DNA from: Gammaproteobacteria bacterium
GTDB lineage: Bacteria > Pseudomonadota > Gammaproteobacteria > GCA-001735895
Direction: 5' to 3'
Length of the DNA stretch: 64,000 nt
Assembly (NCBI GenBank): GCA_029862125.1
Contig: JAOTXY010000004.1
Coordinates: forward strand, 1-64,000
The notes beneath the pieces are model-generated. The model was given only the letters and a program-made list of their open reading frames with translations. It had not been told where the DNA came from and searched no databases. The position numbers and the translations under genes were made by a program. Of this stretch, positions 50,451 through 60,534 are shown piece after piece. Numbering within the stretch: position 1 is the first letter of the stretch; every line of letters starts with the position of its first letter.

Positions 50451-51901
50451 TGACCAGGAGCGTCATCGAAATTTGCGAGGGCCTGGCCACGGGCGAGTTC
50501 TCGAGCGTTGAAATTACCCAGGATTACCTGGCGCGTATTGCGCAGCACAATCCAGCACTCAATTGCTTTATCAGCGTTACCGGGGAGCTCGCGCTCGAAC
50601 AGGCGCGCCAGGCCGACACGGTCCGGGCCGCCGGTAATGCAGGCGCCCTTACCGGGGTGCCGATTGCGCACAAGGACCTGTTCTGTACCGACGGGGTCAG
50701 AACCTCCTGCGGCTCCCGAATCCTGGATAACTTTATTGCACCCTACGATGCGACCGTGATCGAGCAGTTCAACCAGGGTGGTACGGTGATGCTGGGCAAA
50801 ACCAACATGGATGAATTCGCAATGGGATCGTCCAACGAGAATTCATACTACGGCAGCGTCGCCAACCCGTGGAACCTGAAGCACGTGCCGGGTGGTTCAT
50901 CGGGTGGTTCGGCCGCCGCAGTAGCGGCCGGCCTTGCACCCGCAGCAACAGGCACCGATACCGGTGGTTCAATCCGCCAGCCGGCCGCTTTCTGTGGCGT
51001 GACCGGCATCAAACCGACCTATGGACGCGTGTCGCGTTACGGCATGGTCGCTTTCGCTTCGAGTCTTGACCAGGGCGGACCGTTCGCGCGCAGTGCCGAG
51101 GATTGTGCCCTGCTGTTACAGACCATGGCGAAATTTGATCCCCGGGATTCGACCTCCTCCGAGCAGGCAGTACCTGATTACAGCGCGGGACTCGGGCAGG
51201 GAATCGAGGGCCTGAAGATCGGATTACCCAAAGAATACTTCGCCGACGGGCTGGACAGTCGAATAGCCGGCGTAATCGAAACTGCGATAGACGAGTTACG
51301 CAAGCTCGGCGCCGAAATCAAGGAAATTTCACTGCCGAATACCGGCTTGTCGATTCCGACCTATTACGTGGTTGCAATGGCGGAATGCTCTTCCAACCTG
51401 TCGCGCTTCGACGGTGTGCGCTTCGGTCACCGCTGCGAAAATCCGGTCGATCTCGAAGACTTATACAAGCGCTCGCGCGGTGAAGGCTTTGGCGCCGAGG
51501 TTAAACGCCGTATCCTGATCGGCACCTACGCGCTCTCCGCGGGCTACTACGACGCCTACTATCTCAAAGCGCAGCAACTTCGACGCATGATCAAGGATGA
51601 TTTTCAAAGCGCTTTCGATAGCGTCGATTTAATCCTGGGCCCGACCACGCCCGAAGTAGCGTTCGAGATCGGCGCCAAAACCGATGATCCCGTGAGCATG
51701 TACCTGCAGGATATTTATACGATTTCGCTGAACCTCGCCGGTCTGCCGGGGATGTCACTCCCGGTTGGCTTCGTCGATGGTTTACCGGTCGGGATGCAGT
51801 TGATCGGCAACTACTTCGATGAAGCTGGCTTGCTTGCTGCTGCGCACAGCTACCAACAGGTGAGTGATTGGCACTTGCAAACCCCGGGGCTGACCTCATG
51901 A
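50450..51901 (+). CDS. gatA: Glutamyl/aspartyl-tRNA amidotransferase subunit A
   Basis: 483 residues. The amidase Lys-cisSer-Ser triad is intact: Lys in VPIAHKDLF, Ser in [12 protein letters not shown] and [13 protein letters not shown]. Releases ammonia from glutamine for GatB. Overlaps gatB by 4 bp. Confidence 0.98.
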   Translation: MTRSVIEICEGLATGEFSSVEITQDYLARIAQHNPALNCFISVTGELALEQARQADTVRAAGNAGALTGVPIAHKDLFCTDGVRTSCGSRILDNFIAPYDATVIEQFNQGGTVMLGKTNMDEFAMGSSNENSYYGSVANPWNLKHVPGGSSGGSAAAVAAGLAPAATGTDTGGSIRQPAAFCGVTGIKPTYGRVSRYGMVAFASSLDQGGPFARSAEDCALLLQTMAKFDPRDSTSSEQAVPDYSAGLGQGIEGLKIGLPKEYFADGLDSRIAGVIETAIDELRKLGAEIKEISLPNTGLSIPTYYVVAMAECSSNLSRFDGVRFGHRCENPVDLEDLYKRSRGEGFGAEVKRRILIGTYALSAGYYDAYYLKAQQLRRMIKDDFQSAFDSVDLILGPTTPEVAFEIGAKTDDPVSMYLQDIYTISLNLAGLPGMSLPVGFVDGLPVGMQLIGNYFDEAGLLAAAHSYQQVSDWHLQTPGLTS

Positions 51902-53334
51902 GCGACTGGGAAAGTGTTATCGGGCTCGAGATTCATGCACAGCTCGCTACAGTGAGTAAAATTTTTTCAGGCGCTTCGACCGCGTTCGGTGCTGATCCCA
52001 ATACCCAGGCCTGCGCCGTGGATCTCGGCATGCCGGGGGTATTGCCGGTACTGAACCGCGAAGCTGTCTCGATGGCTATCCGCTTTGGCGTCGCAATCGA
52101 TGCCGAAATCGATCGTCATTCAGTGTTTGCGCGCAAGAATTATTTTTACCCTGACTTGCCCAAGGGTTACCAGATATCCCAGTTTGAACTTCCCATCGTC
52201 GGCAAGGGACATATCTCCGTCAGCCCCGGCGAAGGCGAACATAAGGAAATCGGGATTACCCGGGCACATCTCGAAGAAGACGCCGGTAAGTCGATTCACG
52301 ACCAGTTTCCAGAGCAAACTGGCATCGACCTGAATCGCGCCGGCACGCCACTACTCGAAATTGTTTCGGAGCCGGATATGCGTTCGGCGAAAGAGGCGGT
52401 TGCCTATGCACGCAAGATCCACTCGCTGGTACGTTATCTTGAAATCTGCGACGGCAACATGCAGGAGGGCTCGTTTCGTTGCGATGCCAACGTTTCCGTC
52501 AGGCGCAAGGGGGAGCAGGAACTCGGCACCCGTGCCGAACTTAAAAATATCAATTCTTTCCGTTTTCTCGAACGTGCGATTAATTTTGAAATCGAACGCC
52601 AGATCGATTTGATCGACGACGGTGGCCGCGTGGTACAGGAAACCCGGCTCTACGATGCCGAACGCGATGAAACTCGCTCGATGCGCAGCAAGGAAGAGGC
52701 CAACGACTATCGTTATTTTCCCGATCCGGATTTATTGCCGGTCACTGTCAGTGACGAGGATATTGCACAAATTCGTGCCGGGCTGCCGGAGCTGCCAGAG
52801 CAGAAAAAACAACGCTATATCGATGAACTCAAGCTATCGGATTACAACGCGGAACTGCTAACCGGTAATCGCGATACCGCGCTTTTTTTTGAAGCGACTC
52901 TTGCCGAATCACCCGAACTGTCAGCGCAACTGGTTAACTGGATCCTGGGTGACCTTGCCGGCGCATTGAACAAGGCCGGCCTCGAGATATCCGATTCACC
53001 GATAAAACCTACAATGCTGACCCAGCTGGTGGCACGAATTGCCGACAATACGATTTCGGGCAAGATCGCCAAGGAAGTGTTCGATGCGATGTGGCAGGGT
53101 GAGGGAAGCGCCGATGACGTTATCGAGGCACGCGGACTGAAGCAGATAACCGACAGCGGCGCAATTGAAACCCTGATCGACGAGGTCATCGCCGCCAACC
53201 CGGAGCAGGTAGAACAATTCCGTGCCGGCAAGGAAAAAGTGCTCGGTTTTTTCGTCGGCCAGGTTATGAAGCAATCCCAGGGCAAGGCCAATCCAGGGCA
53301 GGTTAACGCCATCCTGCGCGACAAGTTGAAATAA
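51898..53334 (+). CDS. gatB: Glutamyl/aspartyl-tRNA amidotransferase subunit B
   Basis: 478 residues: [21 protein letters not shown], the kinase-like core ([21 protein letters not shown]-type, here [16 protein letters not shown]), RCDANVSVR and a C-terminal tail domain. Activates misacylated tRNA and transfers ammonia. ATG 51898 overlaps the gatA stop; a longer frame from 51868 is unlikely. Confidence 0.97.
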   Translation: MSDWESVIGLEIHAQLATVSKIFSGASTAFGADPNTQACAVDLGMPGVLPVLNREAVSMAIRFGVAIDAEIDRHSVFARKNYFYPDLPKGYQISQFELPIVGKGHISVSPGEGEHKEIGITRAHLEEDAGKSIHDQFPEQTGIDLNRAGTPLLEIVSEPDMRSAKEAVAYARKIHSLVRYLEICDGNMQEGSFRCDANVSVRRKGEQELGTRAELKNINSFRFLERAINFEIERQIDLIDDGGRVVQETRLYDAERDETRSMRSKEEANDYRYFPDPDLLPVTVSDEDIAQIRAGLPELPEQKKQRYIDELKLSDYNAELLTGNRDTALFFEATLAESPELSAQLVNWILGDLAGALNKAGLEISDSPIKPTMLTQLVARIADNTISGKIAKEVFDAMWQGEGSADDVIEARGLKQITDSGAIETLIDEVIAANPEQVEQFRAGKEKVLGFFVGQVMKQSQGKANPGQVNAILRDKLK

Positions 53335-53340
53335 TATCCA

Positions 53341-53673
53341 ATGCTTACGATTAAGCGCAGCTGCAGTTACAAAATAATCACCCGAGCCGTGCACCTGCAT
53401 GACCAGCCGCTGGTTGCGCTGTTAATGCCGGGTGCTGACGATTGCGAGCCCTGTCTTGATCAAAATCAACTACAGGCCAGTCTGGATGACAATCCCGAAT
53501 CGATTATCGTTTACAATCAGCAGGCCGATGCACTTGCGCTGGTGGATAGCCTGGACCTCTCCAGCAGCCAGATTTATATCGAAATTCGGCAGGATACCAA
53601 GGGGGTACTGGGCCTACATGCGATTCGCAACCGGGGGCATCGGCCCGAGACCCTTGAATTGATCTACCAGTAA
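53341..53673 (+). CDS. Protein of unknown function
   Basis: 110 residues, no signal or membrane helix. ITRAVHLHDQPLVALLMPG, a Glu/Asp-rich middle (ADDCEPCLDQNQLQ) and ESIIVYNQQADALALVDSL are visible. No family recognised. Seven bp after gatB, so likely co-transcribed. Confidence 0.65.
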   Translation: MLTIKRSCSYKIITRAVHLHDQPLVALLMPGADDCEPCLDQNQLQASLDDNPESIIVYNQQADALALVDSLDLSSSQIYIEIRQDTKGVLGLHAIRNRGHRPETLELIYQ

Positions 53674-53716
53674 CCCGTTAAAAGCCCTGGTTGTTGCCCG
53701 AGGATAAGCAATCACC

Positions 53717-54463
53717 ATGTCGAAAGTACTACTCATCACCGGCGCCAGTCGCGGTATCGGCGCTGAAACAGCGCGTCTCGCCGCGGCGCATGGCTATTCG
53801 CTGTGCCTCAACTACTTACACAATGAAGCCGCCGCCAACGAATTACTCGAAGCGCTCACTGCCGGCGGGCACCAGGCGATCATGTTTCAGGCTGATGTCG
53901 GCATCGAGTCGGAAGTGGAAGCCATGTTTCGCGCCATTGATCGCGATTTAGGGCGTCTCGACGGTTTGGTCAATAATGCGGGTATCCTGGAGCCGCAAAG
54001 CGACCTCGTCGATATGTCGCCGGAGCGCTGGCAACGTATTCTCGAGACCAATGTTATCGGCAGTTTTTTGTGCGCGCGCGAAGCGATCAAGCGCATGTCG
54101 ACCCGGCATGGTGGCAAGGGCGGATCTATCGTCAATCTATCCTCACGCGCGGCCGACCTTGGTGCTGCCCACGAGTATGTCGACTATGCCGCCGCCAAGG
54201 GGGCCATCGACGCGATGACAATCGGGCTCGCCAAAGAAGTAGGCGACCAGGGTATTCGCGTCAACGCGGTAAAACCCGGATTAATCTATACCGACATCCA
54301 CGCGGATGGCGGTGAGGCAGGGCGTGTCGACCGCCTCAAATCAGGAGTGCCGATGCAACGTGGCGGATCCCCAGCCGAAGTGGCCGAAGCGATACTGTGG
54401 CTGTTGTCAGACGCATCGGGTTATACCTCGGGTAGCTTTATCGACGTATCAGGTGGTCGCTAG
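53717..54463 (+). CDS. SDR family NAD(P)-dependent oxidoreductase (YgfF-like)
   Basis: 248 residues. TGASRGIGAETA (cofactor loop), LVNNAGIL, catalytic Ser in IVNLSSRAADLG, and YVDYAAAKG (Tyr/Lys). FIDVSGGR closes it. Closest in layout to E. coli YgfF. Substrate unknown. Confidence 0.92.
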   Translation: MSKVLLITGASRGIGAETARLAAAHGYSLCLNYLHNEAAANELLEALTAGGHQAIMFQADVGIESEVEAMFRAIDRDLGRLDGLVNNAGILEPQSDLVDMSPERWQRILETNVIGSFLCAREAIKRMSTRHGGKGGSIVNLSSRAADLGAAHEYVDYAAAKGAIDAMTIGLAKEVGDQGIRVNAVKPGLIYTDIHADGGEAGRVDRLKSGVPMQRGGSPAEVAEAILWLLSDASGYTSGSFIDVSGGR

Positions 54464-54466
54464 GGC

Positions 54467-56569
54467 ATGGCGATACAGCACAACCCGGCCTCGATACCAT
54501 TATTGTCACTCAATGCGATCGCCTTCGACAGCGAGACCACCGGCCTCGATACCAGTATCGCGCGCATGATTCAACTCGGTGCCGTACGCATCGTGCATGG
54601 CCACGTGGATGAAGCGCAAAATTTCCAGCAATTAATCAATCCCGGGATACCCATTCCACCGGAAAGCCAGGCCATTCACGGCCTCAGTGATGCCGATGTC
54701 GCTGCAGCCGCGAGCTTCGGCGAAGTCGTCAACGCGTTTGACGACTGGCGCCAGGATTCGGTTCTGATCGGTTATGCCACCGGTTTCGATCTTGCGATGC
54801 TGAAACGGGAAAAGGAAATCGCCGGCCTCGAGTGGTCGGCGCCACGCTGCCTGGACGTGCGTTACCTGGTGAACCTGCTGTCCCCTAACCTGCCCGATTT
54901 TTCACTCGATACCATTGCCGGCTGGATCGGGGTCGAAACACACGATCGCCACAGCGCACTGGGTGACGCTATTGCAACGGCCGAAATATTTGTAGCCCTG
55001 ATTCCACGACTGCGGGAGCGCGGTATTCGTACACTGGCCGAAGTTGAGAGGGCCTGTGAACGCTTCAGCGAGACCAGCACCCGGGAAGCACAAATCGGCT
55101 GGCTCGATGTTCACCAGGCCAAAAGCATGCGCACTGCCCTGGCTCGCATCGACAGCTTTCCCTACCGGCATCGCTTGCGCGACCTGATGAACAGCCCCCC
55201 GTTATTCGTCGACCCCAGCATCAGTTTGCGTGACGCCCTGGCTACTTTAATCGACCACGAGGTCAGCTCGCTGTACGTGCAACCCGCAGTAGCGGGCGGC
55301 AAGGCGGGCATCGTCACCGAGCGGGATCTGTTGCGCAAGTTTCGCGAAATGGGTGATGCTGCATTCAATCTAGCGGTTGGCGATATCGCGGTCTATCCAC
55401 TGGCCAGCCTTTCTGCCGATGCATTTGTCTATCGCGCGATCGCCCGCATGAAACGCATGCATGTGCGTCACCTGGGTGTGCACGATAACCATGGCGAAAT
55501 TATCGGTGCGTTATCGGCACGCGACCTGCTGCGCCAGCGCGCCGATGACGCGGTCCTGCTGGGTGATGATATCGATGCTGCCGAAAATGCCGGGCAGATG
55601 TCTGCGGTATGGGGCAATATCGTACTGCTAACTAAAAGCCTGGTAGCCGAAGAAGTCGACGTGCGGGACGTGGCCGCGGTGATCTCGCGTGAACTCTGCG
55701 CACTGACGCGCCAGGCCTGTATCCTGGCCGAGCGGGAAATGCAGGGCCCACCCCCCTGCCCCTACGCCATGCTGGTGCTTGGCTCAGGTGGTCGCGGTGA
55801 GAGTTTGCTGGCGATGGACCAGGACAATGCCATCGTGTTCGCCGAGGGTGAACCTGGAGGGCCTGAAGACCAGTGGTTCGCCGAACTAGGCAACAAGGTA
55901 GCAGACATGCTCGATGTGGCGGGCGTACCCTACTGCCAGGGAAAGGTTATGGCCAGCAATCCGGACTGGCGGCTATCACTCGCAGGTTGGCGGGAGATGC
56001 TGAAGACCTGGATTCGGCGGCAATCACCAGAGGACATTCTTAAATGCGACATTTTTTTCGATGCCGTGGGAGTGCATGGTGATATCAAGCTTGCCAACGC
56101 AACTCTCGACTATGCATTTAAAAAAGGCCGTAAGTCGAAACAGTTTATGAAGCTGATGTCGATCAACGCCTGTAAGAATTCGCCACCACTAGGGTTGTTT
56201 GGTCGTTTCAAACTCGACAACGGACGCATGGATTTAAAGATGGGCGGTATCATGCCCCTGTTTTCGACCGCGCGCGTACTTGCGATTAAACACGGCATCC
56301 GGGCTCACTCAACACCAGCACGCTTTACCGCGCTAATTCGCGAGATTGGCAAGATGCAAACCACCCTGGAAAACCTGCGCGAAGCACACCGTATAATCTT
56401 CCATACCATCCTCGAGCAGCAACTGCTCGACCTGGAAGTGGGCATCTCCCTGTCAAACCGGGTTGCGCCTGGCAGCCTCAGTTCCGCGTCACGCGATCAA
56501 CTGGACTGGGCCCTGAAACAGGTACCGAATGTTTCCAACCTTTTAGGTGATCCGCTAACCCGGGGGTAA
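54467..56569 (+). CDS. DEDDh exonuclease-CBS-DUF294 nucleotidyltransferase fusion
   Basis: 700 residues in four parts: a DnaQ-like exonuclease (FDSETTGLDT, IHGLSDADV, HDRHSALGDAIATAEIF, residues about 17-175), a CBS pair (about 235-360), a DUF294 nucleotidyltransferase core (LGSGGRGESLLAMDQDNAIVF with DxD), and the DUF294_C helical end. The last two resemble GlnD-type regulators. Possibly degrades or modifies RNA in response to an adenine nucleotide bound by CBS; this is inference. Confidence 0.88.
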   Translation: MAIQHNPASIPLLSLNAIAFDSETTGLDTSIARMIQLGAVRIVHGHVDEAQNFQQLINPGIPIPPESQAIHGLSDADVAAAASFGEVVNAFDDWRQDSVLIGYATGFDLAMLKREKEIAGLEWSAPRCLDVRYLVNLLSPNLPDFSLDTIAGWIGVETHDRHSALGDAIATAEIFVALIPRLRERGIRTLAEVERACERFSETSTREAQIGWLDVHQAKSMRTALARIDSFPYRHRLRDLMNSPPLFVDPSISLRDALATLIDHEVSSLYVQPAVAGGKAGIVTERDLLRKFREMGDAAFNLAVGDIAVYPLASLSADAFVYRAIARMKRMHVRHLGVHDNHGEIIGALSARDLLRQRADDAVLLGDDIDAAENAGQMSAVWGNIVLLTKSLVAEEVDVRDVAAVISRELCALTRQACILAEREMQGPPPCPYAMLVLGSGGRGESLLAMDQDNAIVFAEGEPGGPEDQWFAELGNKVADMLDVAGVPYCQGKVMASNPDWRLSLAGWREMLKTWIRRQSPEDILKCDIFFDAVGVHGDIKLANATLDYAFKKGRKSKQFMKLMSINACKNSPPLGLFGRFKLDNGRMDLKMGGIMPLFSTARVLAIKHGIRAHSTPARFTALIREIGKMQTTLENLREAHRIIFHTILEQQLLDLEVGISLSNRVAPGSLSSASRDQLDWALKQVPNVSNLLGDPLTRG

Positions 56570-57493
56570 GGCTATTTTTTTGCTCTTGCTGAGAACAACA
56601 TAGTTACCCAGCAGCACCAGCGTAAAACCGAATATGGCCTGCAGGGTCCACTGGTAGCTCTCGAACAAGGTAGACAGACCGAGGGCAATTACCGGAAATA
56701 AAACCGCGGCATAAGCCGCCTTGTCGGCGCCGATACGCCCGACCAAGGTCAGGTAAGATCCGAACGCGAGAATCGAACCGAATACTGCAAGGTAAATCAA
56801 CGAGACGCTGTAACTTAAACTGGGGTCATAGTTGAAGGAGGCCCCGCTGATAACCGCATAAACCATCATGATCAAGGTGCCGTAAGCCATCCCCCAGGCA
56901 TTGGTTTGCACCACCGGGATACCGGATTTCTGGTTGCGCGCCGAAATAATATTACCGAGCGAAGCAAAGTAGGTTGCGATCAGGCACATCCATAGTCCGC
57001 TCCAGGTATCGGCCGTGTTTTCAACGACGTTGACTTCAGACCAGAAAATCGCGGCGATGCCGGCAATACCGAAACATGAACCCAGGACTACGCGCGGACG
57101 GATTGTGCTGCGCATAAAAATCGCGCCATTCATGATGTTCATCAGGATGACCGTGGAAAACAGCAGTGCAATAATGCCCGAGGTCAACAACCCGGTGGCC
57201 CAGTAAAATATGAGGTAATTGCTTGAGAACAGAAACAGTCCCTGTAATGCAATAAACCCATGCTGGCGCGCGGAGTATCTCAAGCTGCGTCCAGTCAGCA
57301 GACAAAACAACAACAAAATCAACGCCGCCAGGCCAAACCGGTAAACCAGGGAGACCTCGGGTGCGACAATCCCAAGCTGGAACTTGATCGCGAACCAGGT
57401 TGAGCCCCAGATCAATACCGCGGCCAGGTATAAACTGGCTGAATGGGTTAACAACCGGGACCTCGCGATTCCACCAGTGCGGCCATCCAGCAA
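56555..57493 (-). CDS. EamA/DMT family transporter
   Basis: 312 residues, ten helices in two EamA repeats (IWGSTWFAIKFQLGIVAPE; LFSTVILMNIMNGAIF; VFGSILAFGSYLTLVGRIG). Likely metabolite exporter or importer. Its 5' end overlaps the kinase gene by 46 bp, so the true start may lie a little further in. In line with the thiamine operon, thiamine or a precursor is a possible substrate. Confidence 0.87.
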   Translation of the reverse strand: MLDGRTGGIARSRLLTHSASLYLAAVLIWGSTWFAIKFQLGIVAPEVSLVYRFGLAALILLLFCLLTGRSLRYSARQHGFIALQGLFLFSSNYLIFYWATGLLTSGIIALLFSTVILMNIMNGAIFMRSTIRPRVVLGSCFGIAGIAAIFWSEVNVVENTADTWSGLWMCLIATYFASLGNIISARNQKSGIPVVQTNAWGMAYGTLIMMVYAVISGASFNYDPSLSYSVSLIYLAVFGSILAFGSYLTLVGRIGADKAAYAAVLFPVIALGLSTLFESYQWTLQAIFGFTLVLLGNYVVLSKSKKIALPPG

Positions 57494-58257
57494 TCGGTTA
57501 GCAATTTAAGTAATCCCCGGTAATCAAAAAGAATTGATTCCTGCATTGGTTCGCCGCCGTCGCTATAGCGGTACAATAATCGCCGGCTTCGATTCAGGTC
57601 CAGGTTGGCGGCATTACATATTGTCGCCAGGTCCCAGTAAGGGGATGCCATCGCGGAATATTCCCAGTCAATTAACCATAGGTTCGCGTCATCAAGTAGC
57701 AGATTTTCCAGCACCAGGTCATTGTGCGAAGCAACGTATGGACTGTCGCGGGTTTCAAGCAAGGACAGCTGGCGCTCGGCCTGCAGCAAACGTGGTTTCA
57801 ATTTTTCCTGCTCGGTTGGTTTCAACATCGCAAAATGACGCGATAGTAGCTCCTTCAGATCTACCCGACCGAGAAACGTGAGTCCGCTTCGATGCAAGCG
57901 TTGAACTGGTGTGAGTATGGTTTGCAGCATATTGTCATCATCGAAATCAATCGCCCGTAGCGCACGGCTCGAGCCGAGTGTCGGCGTCAGGGTTATCCCG
58001 GAGCCATCTCGCCAACTTACTACCGGGGCGAAGCCAAGACTACAGGCAAGCGACTGGTTATGAGCTTCGGCCTGGCGATCGATAAGGTCATCCGTTTCAG
58101 GTTTCGGTATTCGCAATACCCAATCATCGCGGTGGTTCTGTAGCCGGAAATTGTGATTAGTGTAGCCCGCCAACGGCGTTATCTTGAAATCGCCGGGCGC
58201 AAATTCCTGCAGCAATGGAAGACGTTGAAATACCGCTTCGAGATCGACCTGGCTCAC
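57448..58257 (-). CDS. thiK: Probable thiamine kinase (choline-kinase/APH fold)
   Basis: 269 residues. The aminoglycoside-phosphotransferase-type core is clear: GYTNHNFRL loop, catalytic ASHNDLVLENLLLDDANLWLID (Brenner HxDxxxxN) and LIDWEYSAMASPYWDLA. The position directly after thiBPQ behind a TPP riboswitch points to thiamine phosphorylation on uptake. Choline/ethanolamine kinase is the alternative. Overlaps thiQ by 4 bp. Confidence 0.75.
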   Translation of the reverse strand: MSQVDLEAVFQRLPLLQEFAPGDFKITPLAGYTNHNFRLQNHRDDWVLRIPKPETDDLIDRQAEAHNQSLACSLGFAPVVSWRDGSGITLTPTLGSSRALRAIDFDDDNMLQTILTPVQRLHRSGLTFLGRVDLKELLSRHFAMLKPTEQEKLKPRLLQAERQLSLLETRDSPYVASHNDLVLENLLLDDANLWLIDWEYSAMASPYWDLATICNAANLDLNRSRRLLYRYSDGGEPMQESILFDYRGLLKLLTDCWMAALVESRGPGC

Positions 58258-58964
58258 AGCGTACCCAGGTAATTACGCACTTGCGCAAGGCGGGATTGTT
58301 CGAGTAATGTGACGGTGTCCTCTAAGGCTACGACACGCCCCTCACTAACAAAAGCGGTTCGCGCCGATGCAATTAATGCATCTCGAGGTTGATGGCTCAC
58401 CAGCAAGGCGACCATTTTGTTTTCGCTTACCAGGGTTTTCACCAATCCGATCAATTCCTCGCGCAACGCCGGACCCAGTGCGGCAAAGGCCTCGTCGAGG
58501 AGCAAAATTTTTCGTTTGCGTACCAGCGCCCGCGCCAGCGCAACCCGCTGACGTTGCCCGCCTGAAAGTTCACCCGGCTTGCGTTGCTGTAATTGATCCA
58601 GTCCGAGTCGTTCGAGGGCAGCGGTTACTTCGCTGACTTGCTGGCGCGACAGGCGTAAAGACGGATCGACACCGAGCGCCACGTTGGTAAACAGGTCGAG
58701 ATGGGGAAACAGGTTATGCTGCTGAAAAACGATGGAGACCGGTCTTGAGGGCACCGCCAGCTGTTCGATGGCTACACCGTCAAGCAGGACCTCGCCCGAG
58801 TCGGGTGTCAGAAACCCGGAAACCAGGCTCAGCAAGGTCGACTTGCCCGAACCACTGGGGCCGATCAAGCTTACTACTTCACCCGCATGAACATTGAGGT
58901 CGAAGTGCATTGTCGGGGCCGATGTGCCGGCATAACGAAACTCCAGCTGTTTGATTTCAAGCAT
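58254..58964 (-). CDS. thiQ: Thiamine ABC transporter ATP-binding protein
   Basis: 236 residues: Walker A IGPSGSGKST, Q-loop IVFQQHNLFPHLDL, signature ELSGGQRQRVALARA, Walker B ILLLDEAFAALGP. ThiQ-type short ATPase. Overlaps thiP by 8 bp. Confidence 0.93.
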   Translation of the reverse strand: MLEIKQLEFRYAGTSAPTMHFDLNVHAGEVVSLIGPSGSGKSTLLSLVSGFLTPDSGEVLLDGVAIEQLAVPSRPVSIVFQQHNLFPHLDLFTNVALGVDPSLRLSRQQVSEVTAALERLGLDQLQQRKPGELSGGQRQRVALARALVRKRKILLLDEAFAALGPALREELIGLVKTLVSENKMVALLVSHQPRDALIASARTAFVSEGRVVALEDTVTLLEQSRLAQVRNYLGTL

Positions 58965-60531
58965 CGGATTTACCGCCGATTCCGCGTTCGAGCAACCAGA
59001 ATACAGCCAGGCAAAGCAGCAGCAAAACCAGGGCTGTTACCGTTGCATGGGGAATCAGATAGGCGCCCAACTGCTGGTAGATAACTAACGCCAGGGTTGC
59101 GGTTTCCGGGGTTCCGAACAACGCGATGACACCCAGATCACCCATCGCCAGGGCCGCGACCAGCGCCGTCGCCAGGCCCAATGGTCGTCGCAATAATGGC
59201 CATTCCAGGTAACGAAAGCGGTTCCAGCCCTGTAAATCCAGGCTTTGGCAGAGGTCATGGTAACGGGCATGATTCTGGCGCAAAGCCGGGCCCAGGGAGC
59301 GAATTACGAAGGGCAGCCCCATCAACGCGTTTATCGTGATCACGATCGGGTAAACCCAGTTGAAGACATCGACATGCGATGATAACAGGACGAACATGCC
59401 GGTACCGATTACCAACGGCGGCACTACGTAAACGATGGACCCGGCAAGGTCGATAAGCCTGGCCCTGTTGACCAGCCCCACCTGGGCGAGGCCGGCGCTA
59501 TATTGCACCAGGAACCAGCCCGCAATGACTGATATTAGCGCGGCCGATAAACCGATGAATAGGGTCTTGGCGATTGATTGCCATAGATAAATACTGCTAA
59601 TTATCTGCAGCAATGGTCCACTCAAGGCATCGACAAGCATCGATGAAAGCGGTAACCCGACATAAATCGTGGCAGCCAGAATCAGTGCCATATCGAGCGG
59701 TTTTTGTAATCGGCCCTGGGGTCGCGAACCAGGAGAAAGGGTAATTTCAACTTCGGGCAGGCGCTGCAGTTTCAGCGTTACGCCGGCCACCAGCATGCAT
59801 ATCACCAACTGCAGTAACGCCAGCACCACGGCACGCGCAGGATTAAAGTCAAAGCGTAAGGACTGGTAAATCGCAACCTCGAGCGTGGTACTTTTCGGAC
59901 CACCGCCCAGCGTTAGCACAACCGCAAAACTGGTCAGACATAGCATGAATACGAGCAGCATAACGCCCGGTAATGCTTCGCGTAACGCCGGCCACTCGAG
60001 ATAACGCCAGCGCTGCCAGGTACTCATGCCAAGCTGATCTCCGAGTTGCCAGTGGTGCTCAGGGATGGACTGCCACTGCGGCAGCAGCAAGCGTACCGCC
60101 AGCGGCAAATTGAAAAAGACATGCGCCAGCAATATGCCGTTAAGCCCGTAAAGCGATTTACCCAGTGGTATCCAGCCCCCGCTACCGTATACCGAAACCA
60201 CGCCCATAACGGCAACCACCGCGGGGACCACCAGCGGCAATGCGAACAATCGCAGCAACAACCCGCGCATTGGAAAATTCATTTGAAGCGCAAACGCGCG
60301 TGCCACCAGGATAGCCGGCAAAACGCTGCAAAGTGTAGAAAGGAATGCCTGCCAGAGACTGAAAGACAGCACCCGACGAATGTAGCTGCTGTGCCAGAAG
60401 CGCAGGTCACCGGGCTCATAGCCCGGTAAGCCGCTCAGGTTCAGGAGGCCGGCGAGCGGCGCCAGTATGATCAACCCGACCAGTGCCAGTACGATGCCCG
60501 CAGGTATTGCTCGTGAATTTAACTGCGTCAT
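58957..60531 (-). CDS. thiP: Thiamine ABC transporter permease
   Basis: 524 residues with about twelve helices forming two BPD-transport domains, each with an EAA loop (QLGMSTWQRWRYLEWPALR; QSLDLQGWNRFRYLEWPLLR). Fused double permease like ThiP. Between thiB and thiQ in one operon. Confidence 0.95.
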   Translation of the reverse strand: MTQLNSRAIPAGIVLALVGLIILAPLAGLLNLSGLPGYEPGDLRFWHSSYIRRVLSFSLWQAFLSTLCSVLPAILVARAFALQMNFPMRGLLLRLFALPLVVPAVVAVMGVVSVYGSGGWIPLGKSLYGLNGILLAHVFFNLPLAVRLLLPQWQSIPEHHWQLGDQLGMSTWQRWRYLEWPALREALPGVMLLVFMLCLTSFAVVLTLGGGPKSTTLEVAIYQSLRFDFNPARAVVLALLQLVICMLVAGVTLKLQRLPEVEITLSPGSRPQGRLQKPLDMALILAATIYVGLPLSSMLVDALSGPLLQIISSIYLWQSIAKTLFIGLSAALISVIAGWFLVQYSAGLAQVGLVNRARLIDLAGSIVYVVPPLVIGTGMFVLLSSHVDVFNWVYPIVITINALMGLPFVIRSLGPALRQNHARYHDLCQSLDLQGWNRFRYLEWPLLRRPLGLATALVAALAMGDLGVIALFGTPETATLALVIYQQLGAYLIPHATVTALVLLLLCLAVFWLLERGIGGKSDA

Positions 60532-60534
60532 CGC

